DNA of 11,086 nucleotides from Pseudolabrys sp. (GCA_029945495.1 JAQSCR010000492.1:1-11086); one strand, 5' to 3'; positions 1 to 6,607 are shown, counted from the stretch's first letter. A program made the numbers and translations. The notes: a model not told the origin generated them from the letters alone.

Positions 1-1
1 G

Positions 2-607
2 GACCAGCCGGGCTGGCGCATCGTGCGGCGCATTCCGATCATGGGACCGGAAGAACACGGCGGCCATTGCGAGCTGGAATTCGACGGCCTGGAGATTCCG
101 TTCGAGAACGTGCTGATGACCGAAGGCGACGGCCTGAAGGCGACGCAAATCCGCCTCGGCCCCGCGCGGCTGACGCACTGCATGCGCTGGCTTGGCTTCT
201 CCAAGCGCTGCATGGAGATCGCACAGGACTATGTCGAGAAGCGCGAAGGCTTCGGTATCAAGCTCGGCGACCGCGAGAGCATCCAGATCAAACTCGGCGA
301 GGTCGCGCACCAGATCCAGATCGGCCGGCTGTTGACGATGCATGCCGCCTGGAAGCTCGAGCAGGGTTCGCGCGCGCGCAACGAAGTGTCGATGGCCAAG
401 GTGCAGGTGGCGGACACGCTGCACAACGCCGCCGACGTGGCGATCCAGCTCAACGGCGCGCGCGGCTATTCCAAGGACACCATCCTGGAATGGCTTTATC
501 GCTATGCCCGCTCGGCGCGCCTAGTCGACGGCGCGTCCGAGGTGCACAAGATGGTGCTGGCCAAATTCATGCGCGAAGAGGGCCGCGACTTCTGGAAGTG
601 GGGCTAG
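2..607 (+). CDS. Acyl-CoA dehydrogenase, C-terminal part (5' end outside window)
   Basis: This frame is open from the left edge to TAG at 605-607 and gives 201 visible residues, about half of a typical ~400-residue acyl-CoA dehydrogenase, so the N-terminal domain lies outside the window. The GTG at 23 is internal, because coding-like sequence continues upstream of it. Visible are the end of the beta-barrel domain (FDGLEIPFENVL, then GDGLKATQIRLGPARL) and the C-terminal four-helix flavin domain (MRWLGFSKRCMEIAQDYVEKREGFG, then IQLNGARGYSKDTILEWLYRYARSARLVDGASEVHK). Family members are FAD enzymes that oxidise an acyl-CoA to the 2-enoyl-CoA and pass electrons to ETF. Where short- and medium-chain enzymes have Y-E-G-T-x-x-I with the catalytic Glu, this protein has V-D-G-A-S-E-V-H (Asp at visible residue 176). 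That resembles the ACAD10/ACAD11-like branch as I recall it. The substrate cannot be told from sequence. The gene lies 79 bp upstream of the dctP-like gene on the same strand, so co-transcription is possible. Confidence 0.93.
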   Translation, partial: DQPGWRIVRRIPIMGPEEHGGHCELEFDGLEIPFENVLMTEGDGLKATQIRLGPARLTHCMRWLGFSKRCMEIAQDYVEKREGFGIKLGDRESIQIKLGEVAHQIQIGRLLTMHAAWKLEQGSRARNEVSMAKVQVADTLHNAADVAIQLNGARGYSKDTILEWLYRYARSARLVDGASEVHKMVLAKFMREEGRDFWKWG

Positions 608-674
608 GCATTCTCCATTCACTTCGCGGCACAGCACGGCTAATGTCCGCGCCCGCGCTGATGGATGCGCTTTC

Positions 675-678
675 AGGA
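675..678 (+). promoter_or_regulatory. Ribosome binding site of the dctP-like gene
   Basis: AGGA lies 8 nt before the ATG at 687. It supports this start and therefore supports the absence of a signal peptide. The same frame has a TGA at 681-683, so no longer in-frame N-terminus exists. Confidence 0.6.
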
Positions 679-686
679 CGTGAAAA

Positions 687-1622
687 ATGCCCGCTCAATC
701 GGCGCCGATCAAAATCATAATGGGCGGCTACGGCCCGGCGACCACCGGCTTCAGCAAGTCGCTGAAATTCATCGGCGACAAGCTCGAAGCCGAATTCGGC
801 GGTCGCATCGCCATCGAATATATCTGGAACGTGATGGACCACGGCCACAAGGCTGAGGACATTCTCACTTTGGTGGAAAGCGGCGAGATCACGCTCGGCT
901 ATCAGTCGTCCAGTTATCTCACCGACCGCGTGCCGGAACTGGGCTTCGTCGATCTGCCGTTTCTGTTCGCCAATAACGCGCAGGCGCGCGGCGCGATGGA
1001 CGGCGAACTCGGCCGCTTCCTCGCGCAAAAAATCGAGGACCGCATCGGCTATCGCATTCTCGGCTGGTTCGAGAACGGATTCCGCCACATCTCCAACCGG
1101 CTGCGGCCGATTCATCTGCCCGCCGACATGACGGGGATGAAGATCCGCGTGCTGCCGAGCGAGATACAGCGCCGCACGTTCGAGTTGCTCGGCGCCGTCG
1201 CCATGCGCATGGACCTCACCGAAGCGATTGCCATGATCAAGGCCGGCACGTTGGACGCGCAGGAAAATCCGCTCGCCAATACGGTCACCTACGGCGTGCA
1301 TAACTTCCACAAGTATCACACGCTGTCGTCGCACTTCTATATTTCGCGGCCGGTCTTCCTGCACCGCGCCTCGTTCGACGCTTGGCCGCAGGATTTGCAG
1401 GCCGCGATGCGCAAGGCGGTGAACGAGGCGGTCGCGTTCCAGCGCAAGCTCGCGGTCGAGGAGAACACGCAGTCGCGGCAGGCGATCGAAGCCGCCGGCT
1501 GCGAGATTGTCGAACTGACGGCCGCCGAGCACGACGCTTTCGTCGCCGCCGTGCAGCCATTGCTCGTCGACGCGCGCGGCATGTACAGCGAGGCGATGTT
1601 CAAGATGGTGCCGAAAGCTTAA
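687..1622 (+). CDS. DctP-family TRAP transporter solute-binding protein without signal peptide
   Basis: The 311-residue product matches the DctP fold. It has an N-terminal strand (IKIIMGG), GHKAEDILTLVESGEITLGYQ, FVDLPFLFANNAQARGAM, the hinge motif GMKIRVLPSEIQRRTFELLGA with the conserved carboxylate-binding Arg at residue 154, and the signature GTLDAQENPLAN (Asp190 to Asn194), followed by HKYHTLSSHFYISRPVF. Family members bind organic acids in the periplasm and hand them to DctQ/DctM membrane subunits. The protein starts as MPAQSAPIKII, essentially where a mature DctP begins, so there is no visible Sec or Tat signal. A TGA at 681-683 and a well-placed Shine-Dalgarno sequence fix the start, and the 79-bp gap to the upstream gene contains no signal-like frame. 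No dctQ or dctM gene is in the window, so the transporter partner is unknown. It may be an exported orphan with a lost leader, or a cytoplasmic binding protein. Family assignment is firm; function is not. Confidence 0.9.
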   Translation: MPAQSAPIKIIMGGYGPATTGFSKSLKFIGDKLEAEFGGRIAIEYIWNVMDHGHKAEDILTLVESGEITLGYQSSSYLTDRVPELGFVDLPFLFANNAQARGAMDGELGRFLAQKIEDRIGYRILGWFENGFRHISNRLRPIHLPADMTGMKIRVLPSEIQRRTFELLGAVAMRMDLTEAIAMIKAGTLDAQENPLANTVTYGVHNFHKYHTLSSHFYISRPVFLHRASFDAWPQDLQAAMRKAVNEAVAFQRKLAVEENTQSRQAIEAAGCEIVELTAAEHDAFVAAVQPLLVDARGMYSEAMFKMVPKA

Positions 1623-1625
1623 TTC

Positions 1626-1635
1626 AGCGCGCGCT
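1626..1635. repeat. Short G/C palindrome between convergent stops
   Basis: AGCGCGCGCT is a perfect 10-bp self-complementary sequence lying in the 11-bp gap between the convergent dctP-like and tctC genes and running into the tctC stop codon. A/T-rich sequence flanks it on both sides. It could contribute to bidirectional termination, but a hairpin here would have only a 3-bp stem and no T-run follows. The call is weak. Confidence 0.2.
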
Positions 1636-2605
1636 AATCCAATTTGATGTTGGCGGTGCGGATCACCTTTTCCCACTTGGCCGCTTCGCTGCGCATGTAG
1701 TCGGCCATCTGCGCCGGCGTGCTTTGCAGCGGATCGATGCCGGCGCCGATCAGCTTCTGCTTGATCTCGGCATTGCCGACGGCTTTCAGATAGGCGGCGT
1801 TGAGTCTGTCGATCACGTCTTTCGGCGTCGCGGCCGGCGCGACGAAACCCTGCCAGGCCCAGGCCTCGAAGCCCTGCACATAAGCCGCGACCGGCGGCAC
1901 GCCGGGCAGGCCGGAGAATTCGCCGGGCGAAGCAACCGCGATGGCCTTGATCTGCTTCATCGCCAGCTGGCCGCGCGCGGTGGCGTAATCGACGAACATC
2001 ATGCCGATCTGGCCGGAGACCAGATCCTGGATCGCCGGCGCCGCGCCCTTATAGGGAATGTGATTGAGCTTGACGCCGCTTGCCTGCGCGAACAATTCGC
2101 CGGCGAGATGGAACGGACTGCCGATGCCGGCGCTGCCGTAGTCGATCTTGCCGGGGTCCTTCTTGGCGGCATCGATCAGTTCCTTGACCGAGGCGACTTT
2201 GAGCTTGTCGGTGTTGACCAGCAGCACGATGGCGAAGCGGCCGGTCAGCGAGATCGGCGCGAAATCTTTGTCGGCGTTATAAGGCAGCTTGGTGTACAGG
2301 CTGCGGTTCGACGCATAGGTCGAAGTGTCGCCGAGCAGGAAGGTGTAGCCGTCGGGCGCCGCGCGCGCGACCGCTTCGGCGCCGATCAGCGTGCCCGCGC
2401 CGGGGCGGTTCTCGACGACAATGGTCTGGCCGAGGCTGTTGCCCATCTCGGTCGCGACGATGCGCGCGAAGAAATCGGTGCCACCGCCCGGCGGATAAGG
2501 CACGATCAGGCGGATCGGCCGCGTCGGATAAGTCTGCGCGTAGACTGGCGAAGCGGCGACCGCCGCGATGGCGGCCGCGACGAACGTGCGACGGTTGATG
2601 GTCAT
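1634..2605 (-). CDS. TctC/Bug-family tripartite tricarboxylate transporter receptor
   Basis: The 323-residue product is a complete Bug (TctC) periplasmic solute receptor. Residues 1-23 form a signal peptide: N-R-R-T-F at 4-8 resembles a twin-arginine motif, followed by a hydrophobic Ala/Val stretch and likely cleavage after V-Y-A (23/24). The mature part shows the family motifs YPTRPIRLIVPYPPGGGTD, VVENRPGAGTLIGAEAVARA, PDGYTFLL, GSAGIGSPFHLAGELF, IPYKGAAPAIQDLVSGQI and WQGFVAPAATPKDVI. Family members bind carboxylates such as tricarboxylic acids, aromatic acids or nicotinate-type ligands and may feed TctA/TctB carriers, though many are orphans. The frame is open 16 codons further upstream, but the ATG at 2605 is preferred because AGGGGG lies 6 nt before it and the signal peptide then starts normally. 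No tctA or tctB gene is in the window. The gene is divergent from the ABC genes and convergent with dctP. The ligand is not predictable. Confidence 0.95.
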   Translation of the reverse strand: MTINRRTFVAAAIAAVAASPVYAQTYPTRPIRLIVPYPPGGGTDFFARIVATEMGNSLGQTIVVENRPGAGTLIGAEAVARAAPDGYTFLLGDTSTYASNRSLYTKLPYNADKDFAPISLTGRFAIVLLVNTDKLKVASVKELIDAAKKDPGKIDYGSAGIGSPFHLAGELFAQASGVKLNHIPYKGAAPAIQDLVSGQIGMMFVDYATARGQLAMKQIKAIAVASPGEFSGLPGVPPVAAYVQGFEAWAWQGFVAPAATPKDVIDRLNAAYLKAVGNAEIKQKLIGAGIDPLQSTPAQMADYMRSEAAKWEKVIRTANIKLD

Positions 2606-2771
2606 GGTGTTCCCCCTGATGCGCAACGCCCCGGCGGGCGGCGCTTTGCGCAAATACTTACACTTTTCAGGGTGCTTAACCAGAGGGAAACCCTAACACG
2701 GTATTTACGACGTCGGAGTTTACGCCACCGCAACGGTTCGTTTGTAGAGACAGAGCAACGTCTTTCCTGCA
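2606..2771. promoter_or_regulatory. Divergent intergenic region between tctC-like and ABC genes
   Basis: This 166-bp gap must carry promoters for both directions. It contains a perfect 10-bp palindrome, TTTGCGCAAA, at 2645-2654 and a direct repeat of TTTACG at 2704-2709 and 2719-2724, flanking GACGTC at 2709-2714. A weak minus-strand promoter candidate is TTAAGC, 17 nt, TATTTG, upstream of tctC. No strong sigma-70 match is seen for the ABC genes. The region is more A/T-rich than its surroundings, as expected for a promoter region. Specific sites are guesses. Confidence 0.4.
2612..2617 (-). promoter_or_regulatory. Ribosome binding site of the tctC-like gene
   Basis: On the minus strand AGGGGG ends 6 nt before the ATG at 2605. 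It selects this start over the in-frame upstream ATG at 2653, which would add a non-hydrophobic 16-residue extension ahead of the signal peptide. Confidence 0.7.
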
Positions 2772-3551
2772 ATGGCGGTGGTTATGAGCGTGTCTCGTCC
2801 GATTTCTTTGGCCACGCGGGCCCTTTGCAAAAAATTCGACCGGCCGGCGGTCGACAATCTCGATCTCACCATTTACGGCGGCGAATTCTATTGCCTGCTC
2901 GGCCCGAACGGCGCCGGCAAGACCACGACCTTGCGCATGGTCGCGGGCCTGCTGCGTCCCGACGCCGGCTCAATCGTTATCGATGGCATCGATGCGCTCG
3001 CCAGACCCGAAGCCGCCAAGCAGATCACCGCTTGGCTGTCCGACGAGCCGATGATCTACGACAAGCTGACACCATACGAATATCTCGAATTCGTCGCCGG
3101 CCTCTGGTGCATCGACGCGAAGGCCGCCGAAGGTCGTGCGCGCGAATTGATCGGTTGGCTCGGCTTGGAGCAGCAGGCGCATGAGCGCTGCGAAGGCTTT
3201 TCCAAAGGCACGCGTCAGAAGGTCGCGCTCGCCGGCGCGCTGGTACATGACCCCAAGCTGATTATCCTTGACGAACCGCTGACGGGCCTCGACGCCGGTT
3301 CGGCGCGTCAGGTCAAGAACGTGTTGCGCGAGCGCGTCGCCGCGGGCGGCACCGTCATCATGACCACACATATTCTCGAAGTCGCCGAGCGCATGGCCGA
3401 CCGCATCGGCGTCATCGCCAATGGCCGCCTGATCGCCGAGGGCACGCTCGACGAACTGCGCGTCAAGACCGGCGCTACTGCCACCAGCCTGGAGGACACC
3501 TTCCTCGCGCTGGTCGCCAGCGAGGCGGCCCAGAGGGCGGCCGCCGAGTGA
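2772..3551 (+). CDS. ABC transporter ATP-binding protein
   Basis: The 259-residue product is a full ABC nucleotide-binding domain. It shows Walker A GPNGAGKTT (44-52), a signature loop FSKGTRQK (143-150), Walker B LIILDEP (163-169) with catalytic Glu168, D-loop GLD (172-174) and switch His200 in MTTH. The Q-loop position reads W-L-S-D-E-P (88-93), so the usual Gln appears to be replaced by an acidic pair. This and the FSKG signature are usual in ABC-2-type exporter ATPases, where PDEP-like sequences occur. It should energise the permease encoded immediately downstream, with which it overlaps by 4 bp (GTGA), a typical translationally coupled pair. The start is uncertain: ATG at 2772 and ATG at 2784 are both in frame and neither has a convincing Shine-Dalgarno sequence. 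The transported substrate is unknown; family context favours export of a lipid, peptide or drug-like molecule. Confidence 0.95.
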   Translation: MAVVMSVSRPISLATRALCKKFDRPAVDNLDLTIYGGEFYCLLGPNGAGKTTTLRMVAGLLRPDAGSIVIDGIDALARPEAAKQITAWLSDEPMIYDKLTPYEYLEFVAGLWCIDAKAAEGRARELIGWLGLEQQAHERCEGFSKGTRQKVALAGALVHDPKLIILDEPLTGLDAGSARQVKNVLRERVAAGGTVIMTTHILEVAERMADRIGVIANGRLIAEGTLDELRVKTGATATSLEDTFLALVASEAAQRAAAE

Positions 3552-5077
3552 GCCATCCCGCTACATTGGCCTGGCTTAGCCGTCACGAATTACGGCTGGG
3601 CTGGCGCGACTGGACCTCGCTGATTACGGCCGGCGGCCGCACGCGCACGCGCAACGCAGTCATCGCGTTGATCGTCTTTGCCGCCGCAATGCACGGCTTT
3701 GCCTACTGGATCGTCGCCGGTTACTCCGATGCCAGTCTTATGTCCGAACCGACAACGCTTGTTGCGATCACCACGACTTTGCTGCTGTCGTGGTCGCTGT
3801 TGCTGTCGCAGGCGATGGAGTCGGTAACCCGAGCCTTCTATGCGCGTGCCGATCTCGATTTGATTCTGACCTCGCCGGTGTCGTCGCGCAAAGTTTTTGC
3901 CGTGCGCATGGGCCGCATTGCCGTCGCCGCGGTGGCGATCGCCGTGCTTCTGGCAGCGCCCTTCATTGATATCCTGGTGGTGCGTGGCGGCGCGCGCTGG
4001 TTCGCGGCCTATGGCGTCGTCGCGGCGATGGGCGCGGTCGCCACCGCGGTGGCGCTGGCGTTGACCATCGCGTTGTTTCGCCTGGTCGGTGCCAAGCGCA
4101 CACGGCTGATCGCTCAGATCGTCGCGGCGATCATCGGCGCGGCCTTCGTCATCGGCCTTCAATTGATGGCGATCTTCTCCGGCGGCACCTTGACGCGCGC
4201 GGCGGCGCTGCAATCGGAATGGATGCTGGCGCACATACCGAATGCAGACAGCGTGTTCTGGTGGCCGGCGCGCGCCGCGCTCGGCGACGGCGTCGCACTC
4301 GCAGCCATCGTTCTGTTCAGCATGGCGTTGCTCGGCGGCGCCATTGCGCTGTTCTCAGGCCGCGTCGGCGATCATGCGATGGCGGCGGCCGGCGTCGGCA
4401 GCGCCCGGGTGCGCCAGCGCCGCGGCTCGCTTGCGTTCCGCCTGCGCTCGCCGCAGCGCGTGCTGCGCCAGAAGGAATGGACGTTGCTGCTGCGCGATCC
4501 CTGGCTGATCTCGCAGACGTTGATGCAGATTCTCTATCTGCTGCCGCCGGCGATTCTGTTGTGGCTTACCTTCCGCAACGGCCGCGACGACTACATCGTC
4601 CTCATCCCTGTCGTTGTCATGGCGGCAGGTCAGCTTTCCGGCGGCCTCGCCTGGCTGTCAATCTCCGGCGAGGACGCGCCCGATCTGGTCGCCACCGCGC
4701 CGGTCAAGGCATCCCGCATCATGGCGGCCAAGATCGAAGCGGTCATCGGCATGATAGCATTGATCTTCGCGCCGATCGTTGCCGTGCTCGCCTTCAACTC
4801 GACATTCGCCGCCTTTGTCGCCGCGCTTGGCGTTCTGGCGTCCGCCGGCGGCGCCACCATGATCCAGTTATGCTTCCGCGTGCAGGCGCGTCGCAGCCAG
4901 TTCCGCAGGCGGCAGACTTCGTCCCGCATAGCGACCTTTGCGGAAGCCTTCTCCTCGATCGCCTGGGCGGCGACTGCGGCGATGGCGGCGGCATTGACCT
5001 GGTTCGCCTTGGTGCCCGCGCTGATCGCATTGGCGATCCTCGGCGGCGTCAAGTTGATCAGTCCGCGCAACGATTAG
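3548..5077 (+). CDS. ABC-2-like polytopic permease, partner of the upstream ATPase
   Basis: The 509-residue product is a strongly hydrophobic membrane protein with roughly ten to twelve predicted segments, for example around residues 36-56, 69-90, 118-138, 145-170 and 178-200, and more in the second half. It starts with GTG at 3548 inside the ATPase stop codon (overlap GTGA), so translation is probably coupled. The two halves look related. A cytoplasmic segment DLDLILTSPVSSRKVFAVRM from residue 102 is echoed by APDLVATAPVKASRIMAAKI around residue 379, each followed by a membrane segment. This suggests an internal duplication giving a two-unit permease in one chain. KEWTLLLRDPWLISQ, before a membrane segment in the second half, is typical of ABC-2-type exporter permeases. 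The C-terminus has a basic patch (QARRSQFRRRQ). The substrate is unknown. Its TAG overlaps the stop of the convergent MFS gene. Confidence 0.88.
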   Translation: MSHPATLAWLSRHELRLGWRDWTSLITAGGRTRTRNAVIALIVFAAAMHGFAYWIVAGYSDASLMSEPTTLVAITTTLLLSWSLLLSQAMESVTRAFYARADLDLILTSPVSSRKVFAVRMGRIAVAAVAIAVLLAAPFIDILVVRGGARWFAAYGVVAAMGAVATAVALALTIALFRLVGAKRTRLIAQIVAAIIGAAFVIGLQLMAIFSGGTLTRAAALQSEWMLAHIPNADSVFWWPARAALGDGVALAAIVLFSMALLGGAIALFSGRVGDHAMAAAGVGSARVRQRRGSLAFRLRSPQRVLRQKEWTLLLRDPWLISQTLMQILYLLPPAILLWLTFRNGRDDYIVLIPVVVMAAGQLSGGLAWLSISGEDAPDLVATAPVKASRIMAAKIEAVIGMIALIFAPIVAVLAFNSTFAAFVAALGVLASAGGATMIQLCFRVQARRSQFRRRQTSSRIATFAEAFSSIAWAATAAMAAALTWFALVPALIALAILGGVKLISPRND

Positions 5078-6309
5078 GCGGTTACCGTAAACCGACTTTT
5101 TCGCACAACAAGCGTGCCTACAATGACGAGGTTGAACAGATTGGCGCCGACGCCGACGGCAAAGGCCGGCGCGTAATAGCCGAAGTGATCGTACAGCAAT
5201 CCGGCCAGCCATCCACCCGTCGCCATGCCGACCGCGGTGAACATCAGCAGCGTCGGGATTCGCCATGAGGCCTGCGCCGCCGGAAACAGTTCGCGCAGCG
5301 CCAGCACATAGGCCGGGATGATGCCGGAAAAGCCTAAGCCGAACGCGGCCGCCACCGCGAACAGGCCGGCTTCGTTCTGCGTCAGCAGGAAGCCGATCAT
5401 TGCGCCGCATTGCCACAATGAGCCGACCAGCACGGTGGTCAGACCGCCGATACGGTCGGAGATCGCGCCCCAGACCTGACGGCTGAGGAACGCGGTGCCG
5501 AGCAGCACCGACAGCATGATCGCGCCGGACGAACGGCTGATGCCGAGATCGCTGCAGAAGGCGACCAGGTGGCCCTGCGGCATCGCCATCGGAACGCAGC
5601 ACATGATCGAGGCAGTGCACATCAAGGCGAAAACCAGATTGGGCGGCAGACCCAGGACGCGCGCCGGCGCGCTGCCGGGCAAAGGCGCAGCCGCCGGATG
5701 AACCGCTTCCGGCGGGTGGGCGAAGAAGATCAGCGCGACCGGCACCACGATCAGGCATTCGAGGCCTGCGTACCACAACATGGTCTCGCGCCAGCCGACG
5801 ATCGCGATGGCGCGCTCGAACACCGGCGGCCACAGCGCGCCGGCGAGATAGGTGCCGCTGGAAATCAGCGCCAGCGCCGAACCGCGGCGTTTGTCGAACC
5901 AGCGGCTGACATAAACGTACAGCGGCGCGTTGATGCCGCCGAGCCCGATCAAGCCGATGAACAGGCCGTGGCCAACCCACAGCGGCCATGACGGCCCGAG
6001 GCTCGACAACGCCAGGCCGCAGGCGATCATCAGTGCGCCGCAACTCACGGTCCAGCGCGTGCCGACCCGGTCGGCGATCCGGCCCATGATGATGCCGCCG
6101 ATGCCGGAGCCCAACCAGGCCAGCGCGCTCGCCAGCGCCGGCACGGAGCGCACGCCGCCGACTTCGCCGGCGATGTCCTTCAACGCGACCGCGGTGATCC
6201 AGGCGGCGCCGAACGACATCATCAGTGCCCATAGCGCCGCCGCGGCAACGACCCACGAGGCCTTGGTTTCGATCGACGATGAACGCGATTGCAACATGGA
6301 AAAGGGCAT
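5074..6309 (-). CDS. Major facilitator superfamily (MFS) transporter
   Basis: The 411-residue product has the length and about 12 hydrophobic segments of an MFS carrier. The loop 2-3 motif A is present as G-R-I-A-D-R-V-G-T-R (76-85), and a second-half counterpart reads GAISDRIGG. The sequence GGINAPLYVYVSRWFDKRRGSALALISSGTYLAGALWPPVFE resembles monocarboxylate / oxalate-formate-type MFS members, so an organic-acid substrate is plausible but not shown. The frame stays open 51 codons upstream. ATG at 6309 was chosen because the first membrane helix then begins near residue 18 and the upstream extension is Arg-rich and non-conserved in appearance. AAAAGGG lies about 12 nt before it, a rather long spacing, and ATG at 6297 is the alternative. 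The TAA (5074-5076) overlaps the ABC permease TAG. It is divergent from the indolepyruvate oxidoreductase gene. Confidence 0.92.
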   Translation of the reverse strand: MPFSMLQSRSSSIETKASWVVAAAALWALMMSFGAAWITAVALKDIAGEVGGVRSVPALASALAWLGSGIGGIIMGRIADRVGTRWTVSCGALMIACGLALSSLGPSWPLWVGHGLFIGLIGLGGINAPLYVYVSRWFDKRRGSALALISSGTYLAGALWPPVFERAIAIVGWRETMLWYAGLECLIVVPVALIFFAHPPEAVHPAAAPLPGSAPARVLGLPPNLVFALMCTASIMCCVPMAMPQGHLVAFCSDLGISRSSGAIMLSVLLGTAFLSRQVWGAISDRIGGLTTVLVGSLWQCGAMIGFLLTQNEAGLFAVAAAFGLGFSGIIPAYVLALRELFPAAQASWRIPTLLMFTAVGMATGGWLAGLLYDHFGYYAPAFAVGVGANLFNLVIVGTLVVRKSRFTVTA

Positions 6310-6340
6310 CCGGCTGGCGGACCCTTTTACAGGCAGCCGG
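6310..6340 (-). repeat. Inverted repeat in the leader of the MFS gene
   Basis: CCGGCTG (6310-6316) and CAGCCGG (6334-6340) are perfect 7-bp complements separated by 17 nt. In the MFS mRNA the hairpin would end exactly one base before the start codon, with the SD-like AAAAGGG (6322-6328) in the loop. It could modulate translation, but G/C-rich repeats of this size arise often by chance here. Confidence 0.3.
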
Positions 6341-6382
6341 CGATTTGACCAGCCGCGCGGGCGGGAGGCTGGCCTGTCTGCT

Positions 6383-6399
6383 GCATTGCGCCAAAATGC
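6383..6399. repeat. Interrupted palindrome in the MFS / oxidoreductase intergenic region
   Basis: GCATT, 7 nt, AATGC forms a short operator-like inverted repeat in the divergent region between the MFS and oxidoreductase genes. It has only 5 bp per arm, and no regulator gene is nearby to match it with. The rest of this 298-bp gap (6310-6607) holds no convincing gene. Confidence 0.2.
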
Positions 6400-6452
6400 G
6401 TCAAGCGCCGCCCGCTGGAAATTTCCTTCTGTCCGCCATGCCGGAAACGAAA

Positions 6453-6480
6453 TTGACCGCAAGACGTTCGGGTGTAAGCT
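6453..6480 (+). promoter_or_regulatory. Candidate promoter for the oxidoreductase gene (distal)
   Basis: TTGACC (6453-6458), 16 nt, then TAAGCT (6475-6480) is the best -35-like box in the gap, with an acceptable spacer and a weak -10. It would give a leader of roughly 120 nt. It was judged by eye only. Confidence 0.3.
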
Positions 6481-6501
6481 TTATTCGGAGTTCCGGCGGC
6501 T

Positions 6502-6529
6502 TTGCTTGGCCGCCGTCGCAGCCTATATG
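6502..6529 (+). promoter_or_regulatory. Candidate promoter for the oxidoreductase gene (proximal)
   Basis: TTGCTT (6502-6507), 16 nt, then TATATG (6524-6529) has the better -10 box of the two candidates and would give a leader of about 70 nt. If used, it would exclude the in-frame ATG at 6527 as a start codon. Confidence 0.3.
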
Positions 6530-6594
6530 AAAGAGACATCGGCGCCGGTTCGATGCTTTCGTTTCGATTATCCCGCATTGGCCAAAGGCCACCC

Positions 6595-6600
6595 AAAGGG
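6595..6600 (+). promoter_or_regulatory. Ribosome binding site of the oxidoreductase gene
   Basis: AAAGGG ends 7 nt before the ATG at 6608. It decides the start, since the frame is open far upstream (to about 5930) through the antisense of the MFS gene. Confidence 0.65.
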
Positions 6601-6607
6601 CCCCCTG

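Noticed and set aside
567..1676. 369-codon minus-strand open frame opposite dctP
   Set aside because: It is a shadow of the dctP-like gene, with low-complexity Arg/Ala/His composition and no motif.
2704..2724. Direct repeat TTTACG spaced 15 bp in the ABC upstream region
   Set aside because: Two 6-bp copies are too short to claim as an operator; noted only within the intergenic description.
1382..3184. 600-codon plus-strand open frame spanning the end of dctP, the antisense of tctC and part of the ABC ATPase
   Set aside because: It crosses three well-supported genes in the wrong frame or strand, and its translation is Arg/Ala-rich without motifs.
4868..6394. 508-codon minus-strand open frame overlapping the MFS gene in another frame
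   Set aside because: It lacks hydrophobic segments or motifs, while the overlapping frame encodes a clear MFS carrier.
6310..6462. 51-residue N-terminal extension of the MFS protein
   Set aside because: It is Arg/Ser-rich, not membrane-like, and not expected for a 12-TM carrier; the ATG at 6309 gives a normal length.
5930..6607. 226-codon in-frame N-terminal extension of the oxidoreductase
   Set aside because: It runs through the antisense of the MFS gene and the promoter region, lacks family similarity, and a good ribosome site marks the start at 6608.
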